From: Epiperipatus broadwayi
Taxonomy: Eukaryota > Onychophora > Udeonychophora > Euonychophora > Peripatidae
DNA: 64,000 nucleotides
Direction of reading: 5' to 3'
NCBI GenBank assembly: GCA_028023455.1
Contig: JAQFVV010012509.1
Coordinates: 2,048,001-2,112,000 of the forward strand
The notes beneath the pieces were generated by a model. That model was not told where the DNA came from and searched no databases. It saw only the letters and a program-made list of their open reading frames with translations. Shown one piece after another: positions 1 through 12,074 of the stretch (its first letter is position 1; each line of letters begins with the position of its first letter). The position numbers and the translations under genes are program-made.

Positions 1-232
1 TCTCATTTTGTAAATTATAACCATATTCACCCAGAGCACTTTCATCTTTCAGTCATTATCCTGTTCTAGTATTAGTCTTCTATAACAATTTTTAAATACT
101 GTTTAGTGCGATCAAAGTATTTTGTACAGTTATATAAACAATACAACAAAAAATAAGTAATATTTTTACTTTTAAGTAATTAAGTATATTCAGTCTATAT
201 GAAATCAATAATTTTACTATTTTCATTAACAG

Positions 233-386
233 ATTAATCCTTCTCAAGGATCTGATTCCTCTGCAAGTGTTTCCGGAAGTCGTTTTAGTCGTTGGTTTCA
301 AAAAGAAAGTCCAATAGAAAATCATAGTCCTTGTCATAGCCGTCGATCTTCTGTGCATGATGACCTTCTCAATCATATGTTAGCAG
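233..386 (+). CDS. EIF4ENIF1: 4E-T (EIF4ENIF1) internal exon A
   Basis: This exon encodes 51 residues plus one base (phase 1 exit) of the eIF4E transporter. 4E-T is a P-body and translational-repression scaffold that binds eIF4E and the decay/repression machinery. The acceptor is a pyrimidine-rich tract ending in AG at 231-232; the donor is GTAATA at 387. The peptide carries GSRFSRWFQKESP, the strongly conserved SRFSRWF block of animal 4E-T, followed by a Ser/His/Arg-rich stretch and a DDLLNHMLA helix-like segment. The donor base joins the next exon to make an Asp codon, so the frame holds over a 10-kb intron. No start codon belongs here; upstream exons with the YxxxxLphi eIF4E-binding motif must lie before the window. 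The family assignment rests on this block plus the later exons. Confidence 0.88.
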
Positions 387-447
387 GTAATAAAATCTTT
401 TTTTTTTTTTTAAAGCTCTTATAAAATTAAAAAAATTCACTATAAGT

Positions 448-459
448 ATTCTCATGTTT
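448..459. repeat. Left target-site duplication of RTE insertion
   Basis: The 12-bp string ATTCTCATGTTT occurs here and again at 2033-2044, immediately bracketing the inverted/direct RTE copy. A perfect 12-bp duplication is typical of target-primed LINE integration. Confidence 0.8.
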
Positions 460-2032
460 CCATTTACTTACTTCTCGCAGCACTGCTGAAAAAAGTTTTG
501 GAGATTTGGAGTCATCCTGTCTTACACTCTTCTTAATGTTGATTTTTCCAGTATCATTATGTAATCTAATTGTTGCTGTTACATTTTTATAAATATTTTT
601 TAAAATATGACAATATTCTGGATCTATATCTTGATGATCCAATATTTAATCACTGAAGAAATATTTATAGAATCAAATGCCTTTTCATAATCTACAAATC
701 CAAAGCATAATGGCAACTCATATTCATTTGTTCTTTCTATAACTTCTCTCAATACCTGGATATGATCTACTGTACTAAAACCACTTTTAAATCCAGCTTG
801 TTCTCTTGGTTGGTGGAAATCAAATGTTCTCTGTAGACGAGTCGTAATTATCTTGGTAAAAATTTTGTATAAAACTGATAAAAGGCTGATAAGTCTGTAA
901 TTTCTAATATTTTCTTTATCACCTTTTTTAAATATTAATACTGCATTTTTCCAATTATCTGGTAAAATCTTTATTATTTAGACATTTGGTATATAACTTT
1001 GCTAAAAAAAATTTCTATTTCTTCACCTGCTTTTAATGTATCAATTATAATTCTATCATTACTTGGAGCCTTTTTTTTCTTCATACATTTAATTTCATGT
1101 CTCACTTCTTCATTTAAAATTCTGGGCAATTCTGCAGATGTAATAGATATAGGAGGTACTTGTTTTTTATTACTATATAATTCTTGATAAAAGTCTTCTA
1201 CCCATTTCATGATGTCATCTCTCTTTTTAGTATTAATTCCATCTTTTTTTCTTATTGCAGATATAAATTTAAGTCATTTAAATTTTGCAGATGATGTAAT
1301 TGTTTTTGCAAATAACGCTTTAGAGTTGCAGGAAATGTTGCAGGAGTTATCAGATGAAAGTAGGACTAAAGAAGTAATGTTCAATGGATTTTCTCAAAAT
1401 ATGAAAATTAAGAGTGATTATGATGAGTTAGAAGAAGTTAACAGTTACAAATACCTTGGTCAGATTATTAATACAGATGGAAACATAATGGATGAAATTA
1501 ATCATAGAATTAATCTTGGTTGGAGTGCTTTTGGTAGAAATAACTTGATACTAAAAGGAAATATGTCTATGTGTTTGAAAAGGAAGATTTTTAATAAATG
1601 TGTTTTACCAGTTCGGACTTATGGATCTGAGACTTGGACGCTTAATAGGAGAGCAATACAGAGACTTCAGACTACTCAAAGAAGTATGGTGAAATGCATG
1701 GTCGGAATACCAAAAAGAGATTGAAAATGCAATATATGGGTAAAAGAACAAACATGTGTTACTGACCTCATTGAAAAAATTAAAAGACTGAAGTGTAGTT
1801 GGGCTCGACATATTGCTAGAAGAGATGATAATAGATGGACGGTTGATATCTTAAACTGGATTCCAAGAGATTGTAAAAGACCCAGAAAGACACCACATGT
1901 GAGATGGATGGATGAAATAGGAAAGTGTGCAGGGGTGATGTGGAGAAGAGAAGCTAAAGATTGGAGAAAATGGATTGAACTTGCAGAGACCTTCATCCTG
2001 CAGTAGATTGATAATGGTTGATAATGATGATG
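460..2032 (+). mobile_element. RTE-type LINE, 5'-inverted (twin-primed) copy
   Basis: This non-LTR retrotransposon fragment has two oppositely oriented coding halves. From about 1255 down to 460 the minus strand reads the N-terminal half of a reverse transcriptase. It includes a block around FYQELYSN, a GDKENIRNYRLIS fingers motif, the palm A motif GFVDYEKAFDSI and a degenerate RQDDSKSPKLF (normally RQGD.ISPKLF). From about 1260 the plus strand continues the same protein, with the catalytic FADD box (LNFADDVIVFAN), YKYLGQII, the TYGSETWTL block and the C-terminal arginine-rich tail ending ETFILQ. The 3' end is a short TGATGA-like run (about 2008-2032), as in RTE elements. Reading frames are broken by stops, so the copy is dead. 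It sits in an intron of 4E-T. Confidence 0.88.
1209..1724 (+). pseudogene. RTE reverse-transcriptase C-terminal half (remnant)
   Basis: The open stretch carries the second catalytic aspartate pair (FADD, near codon 28), a YKYLGQII strand block and the thumb/C-terminal VRTYGSETWTL motif. It then meets a stop after IPKRD; the rest of the C-terminus continues in the same frame to about 2007 (WVKEQTCVTDLIEKI, RWTVDILNW). It is part of the twin-primed LINE copy and not a host protein. The N-terminal half is on the opposite strand at 460-1255. The apparent start Met at 1209 lies across the inversion junction and has no meaning. Confidence 0.85.
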
Positions 2033-2044
2033 ATTCTCATGTTT
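2033..2044. repeat. Right target-site duplication of RTE insertion
   Basis: ATTCTCATGTTT, identical to 448-459, follows directly after the TGATGATG tail of the LINE. Confidence 0.8.
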
Positions 2045-2715
2045 ATAGGTTTATTAGTTTGTCATAAAGATTATTTTACCAATAATGAATAAAATGTATC
2101 TATTTAATATACATGGTGTATTCCCACTCAGAATTATAAAGTCTTAAATGTTAATTCATAAGATGATTTTTTTAGAAAAGGACTTTTGATATACTGTTTG
2201 CATTATATTATCAAAAAATTTTTTTTGTTTTGATGGGGTATATATTATTAAAAATACGCATTACAATCTTTTTTATGAATAGTTTACTTTTACAATATAA
2301 TTTATATTTTATTCACATAAAAGTTAGAACTATTAAATTTCCTTCTGTGTTTTTAAAATGTATTTCTTACAACTCTACAATGTAGAGAAACAATGAAAGA
2401 GAATAGACAACTGCTTTAGGTGACAGTAATTTTGTGTTTTTGAATATATTTTAGATATTTATTGTTAATTTTTTTAATATTTATTTATTGATGTAATTAT
2501 TTTTTTATTTGAGTTATTTTTTTAGTTTTAATATGTTAGATATTATATATACCAACAAAGTAAATCTGTTATGTTTATAGTTATGCATATGTATTAATAG
2601 CAATAAATGTAATAGTAAATTTTTTAAAATTCAAAAATTTTTGCTCTCAAACATTTTGAATTAAAATACTTAACCTTGAAGCATCTTGATTTTTACTTTG
2701 AGCTATGGTCTAGGA

Positions 2716-3211
2716 CAAGGGTCGACAAACTTCAGCTCTCAAGTCAAATATACCTCTTTGATCCCAATCGTATGGAGATTTTATCATGATAAACACATTT
2801 TTTATTTCCTCTCGTAATTTGAAAATAAATATTTGATGGCTCTAGGTGAGGAAAAATGCACATTATAATGTTTCTTGAATTTAGCATTATTATAGAATAG
2901 TAATTATTGTATATGATGAATATTTAAATATTAGAAATTTGTGAATAAATCAAACTATTAAAGTAATTTTTTTGTTTTTATTTTTTTAATTATAAGAGAA
3001 TTATTATTTTCGTTAGGATGTATACAGATTCTATTATGTTCTATTACTAAAATAAATCTTCAAATATATCCACACCCATTCAGAAATTCATAGTTTTACT
3101 CTTAAATGTGGCGGGAAGGAGAACTACCTCTATTCTTACATCTCTCTAATGGGGGAAAGGAGATTTAAACAAAATGGCTTTTTGTATTAAAAAGTTTGCT
3201 GATCTCTCTTG
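2716..3211. mobile_element. hAT-type MITE, decayed
   Basis: The left end reads CAAGGGTCGACAAACTT. The reverse complement of the right end reads CAAGAGAGATCAGCAAACTT, giving imperfect terminal inverted repeats of the hAT (Charlie-like) type, for which CAGGGGTCGGCAAAC is a familiar start. The interior is about 496 bp and non-coding. A clean 8-bp duplication is not visible next to these ends. Confidence 0.55.
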
Positions 3212-5072
3212 AAACAATTTAGCCTAGAAGTTTGTTTTGATTATTTTATTTATATTGATTATTTTGTTTATCTATAAAATTTTATATATCAGTTAATATG
3301 TTGGTAAAAAGTAGTCCAGAACTGGAGTACTTTGGAAATTTGTTCAATTGTTCTGTGAAATCCTCAATGAGCACAATTTCATTTATTATGAATTATACAA
3401 ATTATGTTAATTTATGCAGACTCATGAAAGCACATTAAATATAATTATTTTACATTGTGCAGGCTCATAAAAAAAAAAAACAAGTGTAGTGATTTAAAAA
3501 TATGCTTCTATTTTCTGACGTAATACAAGCTATGATAGATAGAAAACATTAAAATATTTTATTATAGTAATCAACAGTAGTAAAATGTATAAACTTAGTT
3601 TCAATAGTCTAGTAATAGCAAATTCGTCTTCAGCATGATCATATTTATATTATGTCTTCTCTATATCATTTATAATTTTTTTTATAAAGATTCAGTGAAG
3701 GAATTATTGCCTTTTTATAATTAAACTTTCATTTTATACAATAGCATGTAGAAGAATATTGACCTACAATCCTGTTGCAATTTTTTTTTTAAAAATTTTG
3801 CAGCAGATTGATTTAACAAACGAACACTTGTATGTAATGTCTTTTAAATATTTATGATTAACCTTTATGTTTGTTTATTAGTACTGTAATTGATGAATTT
3901 TTTGTTAAAATAGTTGCTTAATAGTTTTTTTTATTCATAATTAGTAACTGTGATAGATTATTGATCTATCTTCCTATTGGAAGGTTTTTATTAGATAATT
4001 GATTATTAATTAATTAAAAGACTAAAACTTTATATTTAAAAAAAATGGAGGAAACTATATTGGATTTTAGTAATGAATCAAAAATTCATATTGAAGAGAA
4101 AGAAAATACATTTATCATCTGGCACCACATCAAAATGCTGTTTTTCTAGATAATTTACTTAACATGTAATTTTTAAAAAAAATTACTTAGAAATCTGCAA
4201 TGGAATCATCAAATTAAAAGCTAAATAAGTACTTACAGTGTATTGACATCAAGCTGTACTATTCCTGAAAGAAATATTGCAATAATGAATTATATAAAAA
4301 ACTTTTTACTTATAGAAGTATGAATTTCTTGTGGACCCAGACTTATAGTTATATTCTTTCTTCTAAGACCAGCACTTTTTTTTTTTTTTTGGCATTTGGT
4401 TACCTAATAGGTATTAAGTCAGTGGACTAATAATATCATAAACTAGTAAGTATTGCTCTCAGAACTGATTTATATGTAAAAATATCATGAGGGCTAGTTT
4501 AAGGAACTGATTAATAAATAAGATTCTCTTATTTTCTTTTATATATGTGAACCAAGTTTCTAACAAACAATAAAAAACAATTGCATTCATTTATCTCTAA
4601 TTATTGCATAAATCATTTGAATACTTTTCATTTTGCGATATATTTTTGGAATACTTACTGCATCACTACATTGAAGTTTTACATAGATGGCATTGCTTCT
4701 ACATTATGCCAAGTGCACCAAAATAAAGTGTTCTCTTGTGCCATTTTATCATATTGAGAAATGAAAGAAAAAAAAAAATTGTTAACAATTAATTGATTTT
4801 TCATAAAGTTGTCATACATTTTTTTCATGGAATACTAAACTTTTGTACCATCCAGTGGAGAAATGCTAGCCAAAGAGTGAGCATTATTATTTCTTAATAT
4901 TTTGGGTACTTATAGGACCATTTAATTAACGATAATTTGATAAAATTTTTCCTAGTTATGTATTTCTGATATATATTTATAAATTTTATTAATATGTTTA
5001 AACATACATTGAAAGATAAGTATTGTTGATTTTTTAAATTTATTAATAGAAAAATATATGTTTAGTTTATAT

Positions 5073-5313
5073 TGTAACCTCCAACCCCAGGTAATAATCA
5101 ATATAAAAAGAAGCGCACACTCCACACATAGAACAAATAATTAGATAGCTATAATAAAGGGGTTATGAATACCATAGCATGTTATATAATAACCGGTGTG
5201 AGTAAAACATAATTCATAGAACATAAAACCATGTAGTGTTGTATATGAAAATTGGCTGGCTAGCATATGTAAATTTAGGGGAAAGTCGCACAAAGTGTAC
5301 TACGGATCTTACA
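5073..5313 (-). mobile_element. Probable solo LTR (Copia-like)
   Basis: A 241-bp segment starts TGTAAC and ends TTACA, inside a longer inverted end pair TATTGTAA/TTACAATA. It is flanked on both sides by ATAT, a possible 4-bp target duplication. Immediately to the right, the minus strand reads AAGGTGGAGATAT, which resembles a polypurine tract. That would place a minus-strand retrotransposon body to the right, but I see no coding sequence in 5314-5765. Alternative: a chance short inverted repeat. Confidence 0.35.
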
Positions 5314-5767
5314 ATATCTCCACCTTACATCTTCTATATGTAATAAATATTAATTAGATTACATTAATTAAACTAATTACTAAAGTCTAAGATAAGATAC
5401 TAAAAGATTGACTTAGTTTATATTTCTATTAAGTAGTTAATAATCAAGAATATATCTAATTATGTCAGCTTGACTAAAATAAAATAAAATATTTAACCTC
5501 CAAATTAAAATAGATTATGAATTCTAAATTAAAGAAAAATTAATAGAAGAGAGGCATGTTTTGCTGTCTCCAAACAATGGATTATCTAATTAAAAATTCA
5601 AACTCATTTGCATATGTGTACTATAAATCACAGCAGTCTTCATTCACAAAGCTATGAGTATGAGATTCCAACATTAAATCTCGAAAGCGCTAAGCAAACC
5701 TATTACACATTATAGTATAATTATAGCTTCACTATTTAATGCAAAAAAAGTCGCATATTTATAAATA

Positions 5768-5974
5768 CCATATAATACTAAATTGTCCAACCACTTTACC
5801 ACTGTTACATAATGCTTTATTTACCACCCTTGATTGTAACAGTTGAGGTTAGGAGATATAAAGGTCTGAAGAAGATGGCTGGGGCAATCGAAACTGGAAT
5901 CTGTAAGAAAGGGTGGTGAATAAAGCATTTTGTAACAGTGGTAAATTGCTTGGATAATTTAGTATTATACGGTG
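5768..5974. mobile_element. TA-flanked hairpin MITE
   Basis: This 207-bp palindromic element has arms of about 65 bp. The left arm holds ATAATACTAAATTGTCCAA and AATGCTTTATTTACCACC, both repeated inverted on the right (AAGGGTGGTGAATAAAGC and ATTTAGTATTATACGG). TA precedes the left end (5766-5767) and follows the right end (5975-5976), as for mariner/Stowaway-type MITEs. The loop (about 5832-5907) is unique and includes CTGAAGAAGATGGC. No coding capacity. Confidence 0.7.
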
Positions 5975-6347
5975 TATATATATTTGAGGTTAGTAAATTC
6001 ATCTGCCATTCCAAGACATGGGTTTGAATGTGGATGGATCTTTAAAAATTTGTTATGATAGTTGAAATTTTATAATAGGTTAAAGCTTTTTTTATGTAAT
6101 TGTTTTCTTTCTGATTTATCTAACCATCCAATTATTCAGTAAATGGGTATTTAGATGGTTAACTAGTAGACCTAAAAAGAAAAACTACTAAAATCTTCAT
6201 CAATTGACAGTTCTCTTCAATATCGTTTTGAAGAGATGCTGGAAGTTCTTTGCTTAGGAATGAGCTACTTCAAAGTTATTTATATACTAATATAAACTAT
6301 AGCTTTACAAATGTGTATTTCTACATATTTAGGATATTTTTAGAATC

Positions 6348-6692
6348 TCTTAACTCAGGGGTCCCCAACCTTTTTGCACTTAAGAGTACATTCTATAATA
6401 CCGGCCAAGTGGCAGGCACGATTTATTTTTTCAATGTTAAATTTATAGTTGGATATTGTTAATAATACACATAATGTACAAAAAAATATTTATTTCAAAA
6501 ATAAAATTTTAACATATAATTAACATTTATATTTTTACGCTGTAAAAGTATAGTATGCCCTACAATTTGATTACAATATAATACAATAATTTATAAGAAA
6601 TTGTAAAAATTAAATTTATTTGTATCAGATAAATAATTTTTTATCGTGTTCGGATAGCGGCAGGCATAGGGTTGGGGGCACCTGTTTTAACT
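6348..6692. mobile_element. hAT MITE with 8-bp target duplication
   Basis: The element proper is 6356-6684 (329 bp). It begins CAGGGGTCCCCAACCTTTT, and the reverse complement of its right end begins CAGGTGCCCCCAACCCTATG, the familiar hAT (Charlie-type) terminus. It is flanked by TCTTAACT (6348-6355) and TTTTAACT (6685-6692), an 8-bp duplication with one mismatch. The interior is AT-rich and non-coding. Confidence 0.8.
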
Positions 6693-9600
6693 TATAACAA
6701 AATTCATAAGCCATAAGTAATTGATTTTAAAAGATTGAGGAACAGGAAATGAATTCCAAATGAGTTGTAAAAAATATCTTCGTTTGTGAAGAAAATTTAT
6801 TGTAGAAAGCGGCAGTGGCATGTGTATGTATACACACATATATTTTAACAATAATAAGTAATAGAGAACAAGCATTTTGTGTTAAAAAAATTGTAATGCA
6901 ACTTTGTTGCTTCAAATGAACAATGTATTTACTAACGTAAGAGTCAATAAACATCTCATGATCACCAATGCACTGAGTGGCAATACATATAGAGAGTTTG
7001 CCTGTTTTAATGTAAGAGTATAAAATAATTACCTATACCAAAGATAACTTTCCATTTTAAAATCAAGGCTAATTATTAAGTTATTTTTTTAAATGACAAA
7101 TATATTACGTTTGAAAAAGTAATTTAAATTATTAAATCTGTGATATATTATTATATAGACTTTAAATAAAAATTGATACGTTTGAAAGAAAATCATTTAT
7201 AAGTGATTGTTTCATCTGATTAAAAGAAATTTGCTTGTATCATAAATTTAATGTTATTATAGCAAGAATATTTAAAATTAATTTTCTTTTTTAAAACTTT
7301 CTAACTGGAATATTCCCTTTTAATAAATTTTAGTTTTATGTAAATTTGAGACAGTTACATGAAAAAAGTCTAAGCATACTTGGGAAACTTCATCTATTAA
7401 AAAAAATTATCAGGTTTTTTTTTTTGGCTGAAATTATATTAAATATTTTTTATATGTCATACCAGTAATAGTGATGTAATTAATTCAAAAATGTCTGATC
7501 TCTTTTCTTTTTTTTAAATATATATATTGGGGAGGAGGGAAGATTTTTTCCTATAATTTTTTAAACAATGCAAATGGAAAGAGACATTATGATAGTATTA
7601 AACAAAATTTATGAGACACAAATCATTTGAAAAGATTTGGGAAGGGGTGTGTGTGAACATTTATATAATAATAAAATTATGCAAGTATTAAATTAAATAT
7701 ATATTTTTTCTTGGTATAAGCATGTTTAAAAATGGATAGTTTATACAAGTGTGCTTATTACTGAATGTATGTATACTGTTAGAAAATACTATTGCAAAAT
7801 ATATTTTTATTTATTTATATTATTATTGATATTTTTCATTTGACAGTTTTAGTCAAATATGCATTTTTATATTTTTAAGTGTATATATGATAGTAAAATA
7901 TTTTTTTATAATTTTTGCTATCAGTTAAAATCTCAGATTGAATTTTTATGATTAATTAGAAACTTTATGATGAAAATGATAAATCTGTATTTACAATAAC
8001 AGATGTATTTATCCTTATTTATTCAGTGAAGTTGATGGTTTTACAGTTATTTAATATTATTGAAAATTATAATTATTATCATAATTATTGTTGTTGTAAC
8101 ATACAATTTAAAATCTAAATCATTTCTAGTTTTACAGGAAAATTAAATCTATATATTGAAACAGTTTCATAATTTAAAAATTTTCATTGTTTAATAACAA
8201 ATTTCATGTAATTTTAAAAATAATAATAATACAGTTAGAATGCTTAGAAGAAAACAAAAATGATAATATAAATAATATATATTATCACTATCATAAATTA
8301 CTTGCTAAAAAATAGATCTCACATGCCAAATTGGAATTCCTTCTCCAATCCATTTTACCTTTTGCTCTACTGTTAAGATATTCATAATTACTCTCTTGAG
8401 ATCATTAATCAACTTTTCTTTTATCACTTTTTTTTTTTTTTACCATTAACAGTTGCAACATATCTTCCATAATTCCAATGTCTAATCCAATTTTTCTTTT
8501 CTTTTTTATAATTTTCTTAATAGTTATACTTTTTTTTTAATTGCTCTGTTTAATATTTCTATATTGTATATGATTTTTTTTTATCTCTTTTTTTTTTTCT
8601 GCAATGTTTTATTATTGTTTTCTTTTCCTATTTGCAGTGAGTGTCTTAATATGACTTTATAAACATGATGTAAAATCAATTTTATACTTTTTTTTTTTTT
8701 TTATTGATGATTTTATTTATTTATTTTATTTTTCATTTGTAGCTTGAAAAAAGTTGCTAGGCAATTGAAGTGTAAATAAAAAGCATTGATAAAAAAAAAG
8801 AGTAAAATTGTTTGCATATTGTGTTTATAAAGTCTCATCCTTACTATTTTTTCTTCAAATTCACATCTTTATCTACTGTTTTATTTAACAGGTCACAAAC
8901 TAATCATCACAAAGACCTTTTAGCCACTAAAATTTTTCTCAATTTCATCATTAAATCTATTATCAATATTCCATCTACTCATCCATGAATCTGTTCTATA
9001 AATCTCTGTTATGTTTATTCTTCATGTACCCATCTCAAACCTTATTCTCACTTATTACTTTGTTTTATTTACTACCATTTTCATCCCAAATCTAAGTTTG
9101 TATTATTCCTATTTATTTTCATTATTTAAAAAATTGCATGTAGCTTGTTTTTTTTCCCCATATTAATTTCAATGAAAAATAAAAAAGGCTTTGAATTTTT
9201 AGATATTATGATTGTTTGTAGCAGTTAGGAAATTAAAAAACAAAATCTTCCATTAGCAAGGAAATGTGAGTGATAAGCTAATTGTGAGAAAACACATCTT
9301 AAAAACAGACTTGAAAAAAAAAGATTAATTTTTAAAAATGATTAATTAATAGACTACAGTCTACTGCGTGATACTTTGAACACCCTCTCTTTCAATTTCA
9401 GTGGCAAAATAAAAGGCAAAAGTAGTTACATAAACAAAAAGTTATTTTTTGCATTAATGTAAAAGCTTTTTGCAGGAACAAAAATTTCAAAATTCCTTGT
9501 AAATATCCTTAAATGCATTTTTGATGCAGAACATTCTTTTCAAAGTGCCACTGTTAAAATACTATTACATTAGAACAATGATTATATCACAAGGAATAAC

Positions 9601-10349
9601 AAAACTTTAATTTATTTGTGCATGTTCCAAGCTATACTTAATTGCATATCATTGCATTTTCAATTAATCACTGAGACTGAGCTATTAATAAACTATGCCC
9701 TTTTTTTATTTTCTCCCTCCTCATTGTGCACTGGCTGCATTGTTGCCATCAAAAACATAACCATATGTTTTTAATGATCTAAAAATGTTGATATCATAAG
9801 ATTTTTTTTTTTTTGCTTTATTATTATTAAAGAATGTATAGTCATAGTTTAGCAATGAACAAGATGATGGGAAATGGAAAATAAAAGAAACATGATTTAT
9901 TGATAGTGCAGATTCATTGATAAACTGAAAATCCAACAATATTCAGTGAAGTGTGATTTTGCATGTAAAAATAAATTTAAATTGTGTTATTTTTTAAAAT
10001 TAATATATTTAATAATTTAACGTATTGTTATTCTAAAAGTTGATTTTTAAAAAGAGTATTCTGCATCAAAAATAAGTTTAAAGATTTAATTAATAAGCCA
10101 TTTTGAAATTTATCCTCTTTATAAGAAGCATTTTTATTAAAGCACAAATTATTACAGTATAATTATGAGTTTAATTTTAAAAAAGGCTTACTGTAAAATG
10201 ATTTTTTTAAAAAAAAAAGAAAAAAAAAGTGAATAAATAAAAATTTATATTTTTGTATTATAATATGTAATTTTACTTTCTTTCTATTCATTGTTTTTGT
10301 GTGCATATACTTGAAAATTTATAAAAAGTGTAGCATTTAATGATAGCAT

Positions 10350-10431
10350 TTATTTATGAGATTAATTTTTTTTTTTTTAATTAATTGAATTTATTTATGA
10401 GATTAATTTTTTTTTTTTAATTAATTGAATT
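10350..10431. repeat. 41-bp tandem duplication before an acceptor site
   Basis: Two nearly identical adjacent copies each read TTTATTTATGAGATTAA, a long T run, then TTAATTAATTGAA. They lie 40-120 bases upstream of the 4E-T acceptor at 10473. The T runs may form part of, or compete with, the polypyrimidine tract. Confidence 0.8.
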
Positions 10432-10473
10432 AGTCATTACATTGAACTTATATTTATCCTAAATTTGTTGCAG

Positions 10474-10671
10474 ATGACAAGTCATTTACATCATTACCTT
10501 CCTCTGAAAATCATTCTCATGAACCAATCATCATCATTAGTCCTCCGCATCAGACTGAACAAGGCAAACAACAGCAGCACCAGTTATTGGATATGTTACA
10601 GCGGCCTTCTCAAGTCAATGGAGATTGTGATGGTAATATGTCTACTGAGGCCACTGGGGGTAATGAGGATG
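10474..10671 (+). CDS. EIF4ENIF1: 4E-T (EIF4ENIF1) internal exon B
   Basis: Acceptor CAG at 10471-10473, donor GTAAGC at 10672. With the base carried from exon A, the exon reads 66 codons beginning DDKSFTSLPSSENHSHEP. It includes a short Gln run and HQLLDMLQRPSQ, which matches the DILEMLQ segment of vertebrate 4E-T, a short helical region. The exon leaves one base (phase 1), which joins TT of exon C to make Val. Composition is Ser/Gln/His/Gly-rich, as expected for this intrinsically disordered scaffold. A Met-initiated open frame that overlaps this exon is in another frame and is a shadow. Confidence 0.87.
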
Positions 10672-11039
10672 GTAAGCTTCTTTGCTACTACCCTCCCCCC
10701 CTTCCCCAAATATTACTTACTGCTTTTATCTTCTCTCAGTTTCATTTGCTTATCATTTGATTATAGTTATATTTAGTTAAGTTTATACTGTTACTTTTTG
10801 TTGCATACTATTTTGGGTGTATGTTTGTAGATGCAATGATATTTAGCATTGAAGTTCAAAAATTATTAATCAATAACAAGCATAATAAATCATTCTTTAT
10901 AGAAATTAGTATTGTGAGTAATAAAATTGCCCTCATTTATTTATTATTTTCCAGTAAATTAAAACATAAAATGCCTTTGATTTAATATTGTCGGAATAAT
11001 TTCAATTATTCCAACAACAAAATACTTGTTAGGTAATGA

Positions 11040-11525
11040 TTGTCAACATATTTCATATATTGATAAGTTAACTTTGGAAGTTCTGGGGGAGATACTGTTA
11101 GTGAAGTTTTTTCATGTAAATTTTCTGTATTTCATAAACAAAACTGAAACTTTCATAGGCAAACTATTTAATCAGACCTATCTCTTCAAAGTAAATCATC
11201 TAATTCTGTTGAATAATGTTATTTATAAATCAAAATTGGAAATCTATCATACAATTATTTAAAAAAATATTACTGAATTTCTCTCTCAAAAAGTTAATCT
11301 AAAGATTTTTTTGAAATTTATAATTTAATTTGTGACTGTTTATCATTGTAGAGGAACTGATATTTCCACAGCTTTTGGTTTTAAGGCCTCTAATTAGTAG
11401 CATAAATTTATAGATAGCACCAATTGTTTTATATATATGTATGATTTTCAACAGATTTCGTATATTGATAAGTTAATTTTGGAAGTTCTGGGGGAGATAC
11501 TGTTAGTGATGTTTTTTCATGAAGA
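11040..11525 (+). repeat. Direct repeat pair (about 80 bp, spacing 400 bp)
   Basis: The copies at about 11046-11118 and 11448-11522 share TATTGATAAGTTAA, GGAAGTTCTGGGGGAGATAC and TGTTTTTTCATG-like strings at about 95% identity. They are closer to each other than anything else nearby, suggesting a recent duplication or the paired ends of a small element. The sequence between them is unremarkable. Confidence 0.7.
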
Positions 11526-12061
11526 TGAGTTTTGGATTTGGGGTAATTTTAATTATGTATATACAGCATATAAATATATCTATAATATATTTTTAATTAA
11601 AAATTATTTATATCTATATATTAAAACAACAATAAAAACAATTAGCAAAAAATAAAATAGTGTACACTATACTGCATAATTTTTACATGCAAGTAAAATA
11701 ATGTGAAAAAATCAAGTGAGTAAACAAACTATGGTATTTTAAAATAAAAAATTGTAAATTTATAGTTGTATTTTAAAAAATGAATAAAAATATTTATTAC
11801 AAAAAAGATTAGCAACTTCATTTTTTGTGCTGTCTTAATAACATCACAAAATAAGTTAGTAATCTTTTTTATTTCTCTTGTGATGAAAAATGATAATGAT
11901 AAAATACAAAAAATACAATATCTAGATATTATTAAATTATTATCTCTAATTTTAAGCACAAAGATCATTTATAGCTCATTAGTTGCAGTATGAATTAAAA
12001 AATTAATTTTTTTTTTTTTTTTTTACAAATTTGCAATCGTTGGTTTTTTTATATGTATAAT

Positions 12062-12074
12062 CCCCCCCCCCCCC
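12062..12074. repeat. Poly-C run
   Basis: Thirteen consecutive C residues, unusual in this AT-rich context; probably a slippage-prone homopolymer. Confidence 0.9.

Larger units (their letters stand above)
387..10473 (+). other. 4E-T intron 1 (about 10.1 kb)
   Basis: This intron runs from GTAATA to a CAG acceptor at 10471-10473. It holds the RTE copy (460-2032), two hAT-type MITEs (2716-3211 and 6356-6684), a probable solo LTR (5073-5313) and a hairpin MITE (5768-5974), each listed separately. In 2045-2715, 3212-5072, 5314-5765 and 5986-6347 I see only AT-rich sequence with homopolymer runs. In 6693-10349 I also see nothing firm. Parts of 8290-9120 read on the minus strand like a heavily decayed LINE, but no diagnostic motif survives. 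Confidence 0.85.

Noticed and set aside
6250-6462. 70-codon frame
   Set aside because: It runs across the left end of a hAT MITE and is chance open sequence.
10465-10776. 103-codon open frame over exon B
   Set aside because: It is out of frame with the conserved 4E-T peptide and crosses both splice sites.
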